This document shows positions 1-6,816 of a stretch of DNA of 10,116 bases, one piece after another. Source of the stretch: DATJHM01 sp035493895. GTDB taxonomy: Bacteria > Chloroflexota > Ktedonobacteria > Ktedonobacterales > Ktedonobacteraceae. Location of the stretch: NCBI GenBank assembly GCA_035493895.1, contig DATJHM010000303.1:1-10116 (forward strand), read 5' to 3'. Position numbers and translations under genes: made by a program. Below the pieces are notes generated by a model. The model had not been told where the DNA came from. It did not search any database and was given only the letters and a program-made list of their open reading frames with translations. The number at the start of each line of letters is the position of its first letter. Positions within the stretch are counted from its first letter, which is position 1.

Positions 1-3000
1 AGCATTTCTTCCAGCAACGTTTGCCAGTGCCCTAGCATCCTCTGGATCGTATTCGGCTCAAATAGATCGGTACTGTATTCAACATTGCATAGTAATCCCG
101 CATCAACATGCTCTATAAAGAAGGTGAGATCGAATTTTGAGGAGACATTGACCAGTTCCAATGGGCTCATCGTAATCTGTTCAAAGGTCTGGGTCGGACG
201 AGGAACGTTTTGCCAGATAAACATCACCTGGAACAGAGGGGAACGGCTCAGATCACGTTCTGGCCGCAATACCTCAACAATCTTCTCAAACGGGACATCC
301 TGGTGGAGATACGCAGACAGTACCACCTCACGCACCCTATGCAACAGCTCAAGGAACGTCGGATTGCCGGAGAGATCAGTGCGTAAGACCAGGGTATTGA
401 CAAAAAAACCAATCAACTCTTCCAATTCCTGGCGCGTCCGGTTCGCGATAGGAGTACCGACAGTGATATCGGCCTGACCGCTATAACGCATGAGGAGAAG
501 CTGGAAAGTCGCCAGCAGGGTCATGAACAGGGTCACATCCGCATCCTGACTGAAACTCTTGAGGCGCTCATAGAGATCGACAGGTAGAAGCGTGCTCTCA
601 TAAGCTCCACGGAAAGACTGCACAACAGGGCGAAGGTGATCAGTGGGCAAATCGAGAGGAGCGAGATCTCGTAACTGTTCAGTCCAATAATGGATTTTTT
701 CGTCCAGGACATCTCCCTGCAACCACTGACGTTGCCAGGAGGCAAAGTCGGCATACTGCACCGAGAGGGGAGGTAAAGGCGATGGTAGACCGGATTTACA
801 CGCCTGATAGAGCGCGGCCAGTTCTCTGACGAAGACATCATTAGACCAGCCATCCGAGATAATATGATGCATTGTCAACAGCACTATATGTTCTGCTGTA
901 GCTAATCTGAGCAGACGTACACGCATCAGCGGCCCATATTCCAGATGACACGGAGAATTGGCTTCCTGCTCGGCCAGCCTTCGGGCCTCTTGCTCACGCG
1001 CCTCACCTGCCAGCCCTTGCAAATCGATGATGGGAAGCAAGATCCGCACCGATGGATGAATCACCTGTACGGGTTGACCAACCTGCGCATGAAACGTCGT
1101 GCGCAAGCTCTCATGGCGCTCAACCAGGGCTTGCAAGCTCTGCTCCAGAGCGGCCACATGCAGCGCACCATGCATGCGCAATGAACGAGGCAAGAGATAG
1201 GCCACACTTCCTGGCTCCAATTGATCTAAAAACCAGAGTCGTTGCTGCGCAAAAGACAGCGGCAAATCTTGCGTACGTGGCACCGGCATGAGCGCAACTG
1301 GGGCGTTTGCCTGCTGCTCGTCCAATAACTTCTGCGCTATATGTTGCGCTAACCCTGCAATCGTCGGCGCCTCAAATAGACTGAGGATGGAGATTTCGGC
1401 GTGCAAGATAGAGCGAACCCTGGATATCACCTGAGTTGCCAGCAGCGAATGCCCGCCTGATTGGAAAAAATTATCATGGACGCCGATCATCGGTGCATCG
1501 AGCAGGTCTTTCCAGATATCCAGCAATATTTCCTCAAGGGAGGTGCGTGGCGCCACGAACATCCGTTGCCCGCTATTCTGTATCTGCTCAGGCAGAGGGA
1601 GCTGGCGGCGATCCATTTTACCGTTAGCGGTCAGCGGCAAAGCATCGAGAAATACGCACGTCAAAGGTACCATATACTCGGGCACGAATTTGCGTACAAA
1701 CGTGCGAATATCCTCAGTGTCAGGCGCGGGCTGGCGCTGGGGAACAATGTACCCAACCAGACGGGGCTCGTCTGCTAGATCTTCGCGCAGCATTACAGCG
1801 CAGTCACGCACATTCGCATGACGTCTGATCACTGCCTCAATCTCACCCAGCTCAATGCGATAACCACGCAATTTGACCTGACTGTCACGCCGCCCAAGAA
1901 AAACTATCTGTCCTTCCTCAGTGTAACGCACCAGATCACCTGTCCGGTAGAGCCTTGCGCCTGACTCTGTTGAGAATGGATGAGGAATGAAACGTTCAGC
2001 CGTCTGCTCCGGCTGATGGAGGTATCCACGCGCGAGACCAGCTCCACCCAGGTACAGCTCCCCCGCAACATCTACGGGCACCATATGTAGTGCCTGATCC
2101 AGAACGTAGGCCTCAGTGTTCGCAATGGGCAATCCCAGGGGAACCGAGCTTTGCTGCATCGGCTCTTGTAGCTGATCCGCACTGCTCTGTAGCTGACCAG
2201 ACTCATTCACGATGACCCCGATCGTCGTTTCCGTCGGGCCATAGTGATTATAGATGCGACAGGGTGCTCCCAGGCGACGCAATTGTTCGATCAAGCTGTA
2301 CGGTAGAGCCTCTCCTCCCAGAATTAAAGCCTGACGTGGAAGAAGCATTTCAGAGCCTGCGCTATGTAAAAGAGCTGAGAGGTGTGATGGCACTATTTTC
2401 AGTACATCAATCGGATGCTCTTGCTGCCAGTGTGTAAAAGCCTCACCAGAGGTAATGGTCTCATAATCAAGAATATGGAGACAGCCACCCGAAGTCAGCG
2501 CACCGAAAATCGCCGTATTCCCCAGATCTGCGGCCAGCGTAGAAACGGTAGCAAATTGTAAGCCAGACTCATTTCCCAGGAGCTCGCCGATCGCCAGTGC
2601 ATAATTCACGACACTGCGCTGCCGAATCTGTACTCCCTTTGGGACGCCAGTCGAGCCAGAAGTGTACATCACGTAAGCCAGGTCTTCAAGATCGACAACG
2701 GCAGCAAGATTCTCTGTCGCTTCCTGCTCTGCCTCTTGCAGTATCTCTTCCAGACAGAGCACCTCTGCATCGGTGCCAGGCAGACGAGATAACTGTGCTT
2801 GCTGCGTGAGCACTATGAGGGGCTGTACATCCGTCAATTGATACGCCAGTCGCTCTGATGGACTTTCGGGATCAAACGGAACATACGCCCCTCCTGCCTT
2901 CAAAATAGCGAGCAATCCAACGATCATCAAAGCTGAACGTTGCGTACATAACCCGACCAGTACATTCGCTCCGACCCCTCTTTTGCGCAAAACACAGGCA

Positions 3001-4517
3001 AGTTGATTGGCCTTGCTATTCAATTCTTGATACGTTAGCCGTTCGGAGGCACTCAACACTGCCAGTTGCTCCGGATATCTTCTGGCCTGTTCTTCAAAAT
3101 AGTGATGCAATCCTCGCGCAGGCAGTGTGCTCTGTGCTCCAGAAAGCGCGGTACGCAGGAGTGTTTGCTCAGTCTGGGGAAGAAGCGGCAACTGGCTTAC
3201 AGAGAGTTGAGGTTGAGTAACAAGAGCACGAAATAGCGTGCCTGTTACCAGTGCCAGCCGCTCTACCTGCTCAGCAGTTAGAATAGTCGGATCGAAGTGT
3301 ATTTCAGGCTGAAGTCTCTCACCTATCTGCAAAATATGCATCTTCAGCATGAAACGATCTATACAATGCCTGCAATGGACAGGAGCAATTGAGAGATCGC
3401 CCACGTGAAATTCAGCAGGCCAGACATCATATTCAAAACTTACAGGGAAGAAAGGAGCCATCTTCTCCTCCCCATCTCGCTCACTCCCCTCCCAGGTAAA
3501 ATACATCTGCTGTTTGTTTGCTTCCTGGAGAGACGCATCCACAGCCGTCAACGTCTGCGTAAAAGAGCGTTCTCGCGCAAAGGAAGCTTCAAGGGGGACA
3601 AAACGCGTATAGGGGCCCAGAGCGTTCGATAGTTCTTCAAATATACGCCCTTCGCAGGCCACGCCTATAAGAAATTTCACTTCACCGCTCAGACGCCAGA
3701 GCGCTATTTGCCAGCAGGCAAGCCATAAAGAAGCATTCGATACATGATAGCGCGCAGCCAGTTCCTGTGCCTGCCATAGCAGATTTTCGTCCAGAGGCAC
3801 TGATAACACCTCTGGCTTAAATCCCTTCTGTGCTCCCATTCCAGTTTTTATTCTCTCCTGGGCTCTTGCAAAAGGCACATGAAGGGTCGCATGCCATGCT
3901 CCATCGATATCACGCCAGTATCGTCGATGTGCTTCGGCATCTTCTGCCACTAATATATCTTCCTGCCAGGCAGCGACATCGGCATATTGAAGCAGATCTT
4001 CTTCATCTGGCCACTCATCTTGCTGTAGAGATAAGGCATAGCCGCGTTGAATTTCTTCAACACACACCCTGAGTGCGCCAGCATCTGCACATAGGGCTGG
4101 TAAAGACAGCAACAAAAGATGAGTATGAGAAGATAGCTGCAATAACCAGACCTGCAAAAGAGGAGGCTGAGCCAGATCGCATGTCTCGTTTTGCAAAGAG
4201 GCCATCAGATGTTCAACGAGAGCGGTTTGCCTCTGTGGAGATAGTTCATCCAGATCCATTACCCGCATCCGCAAGGCCGCATCATCAGTGACAACTTGCA
4301 CAGGGATATCCATACCTGGCATAAGGTAAAAAACAGTGCGCAGGATCTCATGGCAAGCAACCAATCGCTGCAATACATTCTGCAAAGCACTCTTATTCAG
4401 ACGCCCTTGCAGATGAAGAGCACAGGTAACGCGATAGACCGGGTTGTTCCTGCTCAGAGACCACAGGCGCGCCTGTTGGGCAGAGAGAGGTGAGCCTTTT
4501 AACGCTGCTGTTTGCAT
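1..4517 (-). CDS. Non-ribosomal peptide synthetase, 5' part (inactive C-like domain, A(Asp), T, C), cut by the left window edge
   Basis: I translated this frame by hand from ATG 4517 to position 3 and found it open for 1,505 codons. It begins M-Q-T-A-A-L-K-G. Domains: C-like about 10-445 without the catalytic His motif; A about 468-975 with LTYQEL (494-499), MYTSGSTG (617-624), YGPTET (759-764), YRTGD (857-861), GRRD and NGKMDR (965-970); carrier about 985-1060 with the GGHSLL serine at 1024; C about 1086 to the window edge with LSFAQQRLWFL (1087-1097), HHIISDG (1217-1223) and IGFFVN (1369-1374). The second C domain therefore looks active and passes the peptide to a module beyond the left edge. 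An in-frame stop abuts the ATG, and AAGGGG lies ten bases upstream. The gene is separated from the flavoprotein gene by a probable terminator, so it may have its own promoter. Confidence 0.95.
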   Translation of the reverse strand, partial: MQTAALKGSPLSAQQARLWSLSRNNPVYRVTCALHLQGRLNKSALQNVLQRLVACHEILRTVFYLMPGMDIPVQVVTDDAALRMRVMDLDELSPQRQTALVEHLMASLQNETCDLAQPPLLQVWLLQLSSHTHLLLLSLPALCADAGALRVCVEEIQRGYALSLQQDEWPDEEDLLQYADVAAWQEDILVAEDAEAHRRYWRDIDGAWHATLHVPFARAQERIKTGMGAQKGFKPEVLSVPLDENLLWQAQELAARYHVSNASLWLACWQIALWRLSGEVKFLIGVACEGRIFEELSNALGPYTRFVPLEASFARERSFTQTLTAVDASLQEANKQQMYFTWEGSERDGEEKMAPFFPVSFEYDVWPAEFHVGDLSIAPVHCRHCIDRFMLKMHILQIGERLQPEIHFDPTILTAEQVERLALVTGTLFRALVTQPQLSVSQLPLLPQTEQTLLRTALSGAQSTLPARGLHHYFEEQARRYPEQLAVLSASERLTYQELNSKANQLACVLRKRGVGANVLVGLCTQRSALMIVGLLAILKAGGAYVPFDPESPSERLAYQLTDVQPLIVLTQQAQLSRLPGTDAEVLCLEEILQEAEQEATENLAAVVDLEDLAYVMYTSGSTGVPKGVQIRQRSVVNYALAIGELLGNESGLQFATVSTLAADLGNTAIFGALTSGGCLHILDYETITSGEAFTHWQQEHPIDVLKIVPSHLSALLHSAGSEMLLPRQALILGGEALPYSLIEQLRRLGAPCRIYNHYGPTETTIGVIVNESGQLQSSADQLQEPMQQSSVPLGLPIANTEAYVLDQALHMVPVDVAGELYLGGAGLARGYLHQPEQTAERFIPHPFSTESGARLYRTGDLVRYTEEGQIVFLGRRDSQVKLRGYRIELGEIEAVIRRHANVRDCAVMLREDLADEPRLVGYIVPQRQPAPDTEDIRTFVRKFVPEYMVPLTCVFLDALPLTANGKMDRRQLPLPEQIQNSGQRMFVAPRTSLEEILLDIWKDLLDAPMIGVHDNFFQSGGHSLLATQVISRVRSILHAEISILSLFEAPTIAGLAQHIAQKLLDEQQANAPVALMPVPRTQDLPLSFAQQRLWFLDQLEPGSVAYLLPRSLRMHGALHVAALEQSLQALVERHESLRTTFHAQVGQPVQVIHPSVRILLPIIDLQGLAGEAREQEARRLAEQEANSPCHLEYGPLMRVRLLRLATAEHIVLLTMHHIISDGWSNDVFVRELAALYQACKSGLPSPLPPLSVQYADFASWQRQWLQGDVLDEKIHYWTEQLRDLAPLDLPTDHLRPVVQSFRGAYESTLLPVDLYERLKSFSQDADVTLFMTLLATFQLLLMRYSGQADITVGTPIANRTRQELEELIGFFVNTLVLRTDLSGNPTFLELLHRVREVVLSAYLHQDVPFEKIVEVLRPERDLSRSPLFQVMFIWQNVPRPTQTFEQITMSPLELVNVSSKFDLTFFIEHVDAGLLCNVEYSTDLFEPNTIQRMLGHWQTLLEEM
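1590..3115 (-). other. Adenylation domain of the second synthetase, predicted aspartate
   Basis: Hand alignment to GrsA gives pocket residues D664, L665, T668, K707, I732, G734, H758, I766, G767 and K967, that is D-L-T-K-I-G-H-I-G-K. The classical aspartate code is D-L-T-K-V-G-H-I-G-K, so only V to I at position 299 differs. The asparagine code differs further (D-L-T-K-L-G-E-V-G-K). The first three assignments rest on aligning A-D-L-G-N-T with the GrsA F-D-A-S-V-W segment across a short length difference. Confidence 0.78.
3181..4490 (-). other. Condensation-like domain lacking the catalytic motif, candidate interface domain
   Basis: The domain keeps C-family landmarks: LSAQQARLW at residues 11-19 and QYADVAAWQ at 177-185. 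In place of HHxxxDG it has L-S-L-P-A-L-C-A-D-A (137-146), with no histidine in the motif. Later it reads CEGRIFEEL (308-316), where active C domains have a segment like VGTPIANR. It directly precedes an aspartate-type A domain, and the preceding synthetase already ends in an intact C domain. That matches the described position of interface domains, which bind aspartate beta-hydroxylases rather than form peptide bonds. The loss of the motif is seen; the interface role is inferred. Confidence 0.7.
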
Positions 4518-4527
4518 CTATTTTTTA

Positions 4528-4533
4528 CCCCTT
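4528..4533 (-). promoter_or_regulatory. Ribosome binding site of the second synthetase
   Basis: AAGGGG lies ten bases upstream of ATG 4517-4515. An in-frame TAG (4520-4518) directly precedes this ATG, so no start further upstream is possible in this frame. Confidence 0.6.
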
Positions 4534-4752
4534 TTTCTGAAAATGGCACGTGACACCCTTCGACCCACAAAAGCCGACACATGCAACCGTGCCAGGAGTA
4601 GCCGTCGTCACAATAACATAACAGAGGCTTCATTCCCTACATCAAGGAATATGGACTCGTCAAAATGGCAGTGTTATGAATGTAGGATGAGAACAGGTAG
4701 ATAACGATGAAGTGGAAAGGATTTCAGACCAACATGTGGGCAAACTCCGTCA

Positions 4753-4775
4753 CTTCAGCATCACGGATGCCGAAG
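4753..4775 (-). other. Compact stem-loop in the leader of the second synthetase
   Basis: On the minus strand CTTCGGCATC (4775-4766) and GATGCTGAAG (4762-4753) flank a three-base loop. The RNA would pair over all ten positions, with one G-U wobble. The same DNA read as plus-strand RNA has an A-C mismatch at that position, so the structure favours minus-strand transcription. No T-run follows, so it does not look like a simple terminator. Its role is unknown. Confidence 0.4.
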
Positions 4776-4962
4776 AAACCGAACGTTTGAGGTTCTTGTC
4801 AGACCGGACCGCAGGAGCAAGACTTGTCGCTACGCAGGCAGCCCATTCCGTAGAACACATCATACAGTGTAACTCTGGAACCAGGCGCTATGCAATACCC
4901 CCTAGAGGTATTTTTGGGTATAAAAAGAGGTACAACAATTTTGCCCCAACTGGATACACAAA

Positions 4963-4999
4963 GAGAGCATGTATCACTCTGACGGCGATACATGCTCTC
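4963..4999 (-). terminator. Perfect 13-bp hairpin after the flavoprotein gene, probable terminator
   Basis: The arms GAGAGCATGTATC (4963-4975) and GATACATGCTCTC (4987-4999) are exact inverted repeats around an 11-base loop. On the minus strand the hairpin begins 15 bases after the TAG stop at 5017-5015 and is followed by TTTGTGT, a weak T-run. There is no T-run on the other side, so it suits termination of the minus-strand unit. The stem is only moderately GC-rich, so read-through into the second synthetase remains possible. Confidence 0.6.
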
Positions 5000-5014
5000 C
5001 AGACAACAACGCGA

Positions 5015-6769
5015 CTAAAAAACTACTTTACTTCGGCCTGCTACCAATGAGGGCAGATCAGTTACGCCAAAGATGGTGGCAAATTGCTCTATCTTGAGAG
5101 GACGCGGACTAGAAGTGGGGACAAAGAGTTTATCAAGCTTCCAACGCTTAGGATCCAATCCCACCCCCCAGGCATTCAACCAGAGTGGCGTGGGTAGCTG
5201 TTCAAACTGTTCAGGCATCGTATCAGCTAACGCCATTAAAAAAATCAACTGCACCAGTTCTTCCATGTATAATAGCGTCTGCTGATGATCAGCTACCAGT
5301 TCTTCGACACTTTTCCCCGTCTTGAAATTCGTGTGATAGAGATCGAGCATGCCCGGAACCGCAAAGTAATCAACAAACTTATACGAGTACTTTTTGCTTG
5401 TTCGCGCAGCCCAGACCTTAAAGAGGCGCTCCAGACGTACCGCCAGCGCGAAAATCCGCGAGACGATAGGATCGACCGCTTTCATTTTCTGCTCATCGAG
5501 ATAGATAGCGTTGAAGCGTTGGGCCGCATTAATAGAGAAACCGCGTGCGATATCCCAGAACATCTTCGTACCAGTTACCAGGCCATCGCCATAGAAGGCA
5601 TAGGCAGGCTGGGTAATCCAGGACACGCCATTATGGAAGGCCAGGAATTGTTCATTAAATTTCTCTACGGCCTGCACATCTAAACATGAAGCCCGGTCGC
5701 GCTTTATCATCTCAGTGATGAGCGTATTCGCAAAGCCAGCCTGATCGATACCCGGAGAGAGGAAGGGATCAGAAAAGACTGCCGCATCACCCGTACAGGC
5801 CCAGCGCTGCATCGAAAAGACCTGCCGGGCGCTATAGCTGTAGTGTCTCAAACACTGAAAATCCAGCGGTTCCAGGTCTTTGATCCGCATCCAGAGCACT
5901 GGCTCATTGACTTGCAACCACTGGAGCGCACGCTCATAGGTATTATAAGTAGGAAAAGGAAAGAAATCTTCGCGCGCCACAATCCCTACGCTCGTATTTC
6001 CTGAAGCCAGCGGTATCAGCCAGACCCAACGTCCGTTATCCATAAGATGATTGGTAGAGTAGTAACGATTGTTATCAGGGACGCGTGCATGCCATTCTTC
6101 TTCATTCCGTGGGACCAGATCGCAGACATCGATACGTCCCTTTAGACGGAACCAGGATGCACTGTGAAGCTGATTTTTTGGCTCAGCGATACCCAGTTTC
6201 CGCTGAATAAAACGTCGTCGCCCCATAGCATCAATCACCCAGCGACACCGAATAGTGTATTGTTCATTCGTCGTGTGTTGCTGCACACGAATCGTATGCA
6301 ATCCAACATCGCTCGCCAGCTCAATATCTTCAACCTTGCTCTCCTCAAGCATCTGAATGCCCATAGCAGCATTCAATTTTTTTACATCAGTTTCTAGCAG
6401 AGCACGATCCAGTTGATATGAATTGAGTGGAGAGGCATGAGAAGTACCAAACTCAGGCCGCTCCTGCAAAGACATATGGCCATTGCCAAAGAAAAATCTG
6501 AATCCCCACTTATGATAATGTGACGCCTCAAGATAATCCCGTAATCCCACAACATCAGCCAGATAGCGAGCGGAGATTTCTATGGTCGACTCGCCGACCT
6601 GAATGGCACCGGTACGACTCTTATCTCCTACGCCTTCAATCAACAGCAATGACGCATCGGGAATTTCCATCGTAATCTGTCTGGCAAGGGTGAGACCTGC
6701 AATGCCAGCGCCACAGATTACTACATCATATTCAGCTTTCAAATTGCCCGGACTGGATGTGGATGTCAC
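5015..6769 (-). CDS. FAD-dependent halogenase-like flavoprotein (tryptophan-halogenase superfamily) of an NRPS cluster
   Basis: Probable tailoring enzyme that halogenates or oxidises a peptide intermediate, 584 residues from the GTG start. Near the N-terminus it has a dinucleotide-binding GAGIAG after a beta strand (YDVVICGAG), then VGEST, a K-W-G-F-R-F segment whose Lys aligns with the catalytic Lys79 of RebH, a GR-rich DAMGRRRF, the halogenase W-x-W-x-I-P signature as WVWLIP, and the FAD-binding GDAAVFSDPF-x-SPG. The second Glu of the RebH EPLEST segment is Leu here, as expected for non-tryptophan members. The protein is longer than typical tryptophan halogenases (about 530), with a C-terminal extension of unknown role. 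Start choice: AGGAGG (6781-6776) lies 6 nt before GTG 6769. An upstream ATG at 6784 has no ribosome site and would place AGGAGG inside the gene. The gene follows the first synthetase by 47 nt, so they are likely cotranscribed. Halogenation itself is not proven; a non-halogenating oxidoreductase is the main alternative. Confidence 0.88.
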   Translation of the reverse strand: MTSTSSPGNLKAEYDVVICGAGIAGLTLARQITMEIPDASLLLIEGVGDKSRTGAIQVGESTIEISARYLADVVGLRDYLEASHYHKWGFRFFFGNGHMSLQERPEFGTSHASPLNSYQLDRALLETDVKKLNAAMGIQMLEESKVEDIELASDVGLHTIRVQQHTTNEQYTIRCRWVIDAMGRRRFIQRKLGIAEPKNQLHSASWFRLKGRIDVCDLVPRNEEEWHARVPDNNRYYSTNHLMDNGRWVWLIPLASGNTSVGIVAREDFFPFPTYNTYERALQWLQVNEPVLWMRIKDLEPLDFQCLRHYSYSARQVFSMQRWACTGDAAVFSDPFLSPGIDQAGFANTLITEMIKRDRASCLDVQAVEKFNEQFLAFHNGVSWITQPAYAFYGDGLVTGTKMFWDIARGFSINAAQRFNAIYLDEQKMKAVDPIVSRIFALAVRLERLFKVWAARTSKKYSYKFVDYFAVPGMLDLYHTNFKTGKSVEELVADHQQTLLYMEELVQLIFLMALADTMPEQFEQLPTPLWLNAWGVGLDPKRWKLDKLFVPTSSPRPLKIEQFATIFGVTDLPSLVAGRSKVVF

Positions 6770-6775
6770 AAACGG

Positions 6776-6781
6776 CCTCCT
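6776..6781 (-). promoter_or_regulatory. Ribosome binding site that sets the flavoprotein start
   Basis: A full AGGAGG on the minus strand is followed by six bases and then GTG (6769-6767). The ATG at 6784 lies upstream of this site and is preceded only by a pyrimidine-rich stretch, so GTG is the better start. Confidence 0.7.
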
Positions 6782-6816
6782 CATTCTAACAAACGATCAA
6801 AGAGAAAATGTTCCGC

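Larger units (their letters stand above)
4518..4962. other. Non-coding gap upstream of the second synthetase
   Basis: About 440 bases without a convincing gene. On the minus strand it should hold the promoter and leader of the second synthetase. I see one stem-loop (4753-4775, listed separately) and a weak inverted repeat ATACCC (4895-4900) / GGGTAT (4916-4921). TTGACG (4663-4658) and TTGATG (4645-4640) look like -35 elements, but no good -10 sits at 16-18 bases from either; TATGTT lies 19 bases after TTGATG. Short reading frames on both strands here have no recognisable protein features. Confidence 0.5.

Noticed and set aside
533..1184. Short plus- and minus-strand frames across the second synthetase's C domain
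   Set aside because: All are shadows of the synthetase frame, whose translation contains the intact HHIISDG motif here.
4616..4645. Promoter TTGATG with TATGTT upstream of the second synthetase
   Set aside because: The 19-base spacing and the partial -10 match are too weak to call.
4895..4921. Inverted repeat ATACCC / GGGTAT as an operator
   Set aside because: Six-base arms with a 15-base spacer are expected by chance in a gap of this size.
4799..4993. Minus-strand frame of 64 codons in the gap
   Set aside because: Its start lies inside the hairpin arm, and it has no ribosome site and no recognisable features.
4712..5050. Plus-strand frame of 112 codons in the gap
   Set aside because: It runs through the hairpin and into the 3' end of the flavoprotein gene on the other strand, has no clear ribosome site and no recognisable domain.
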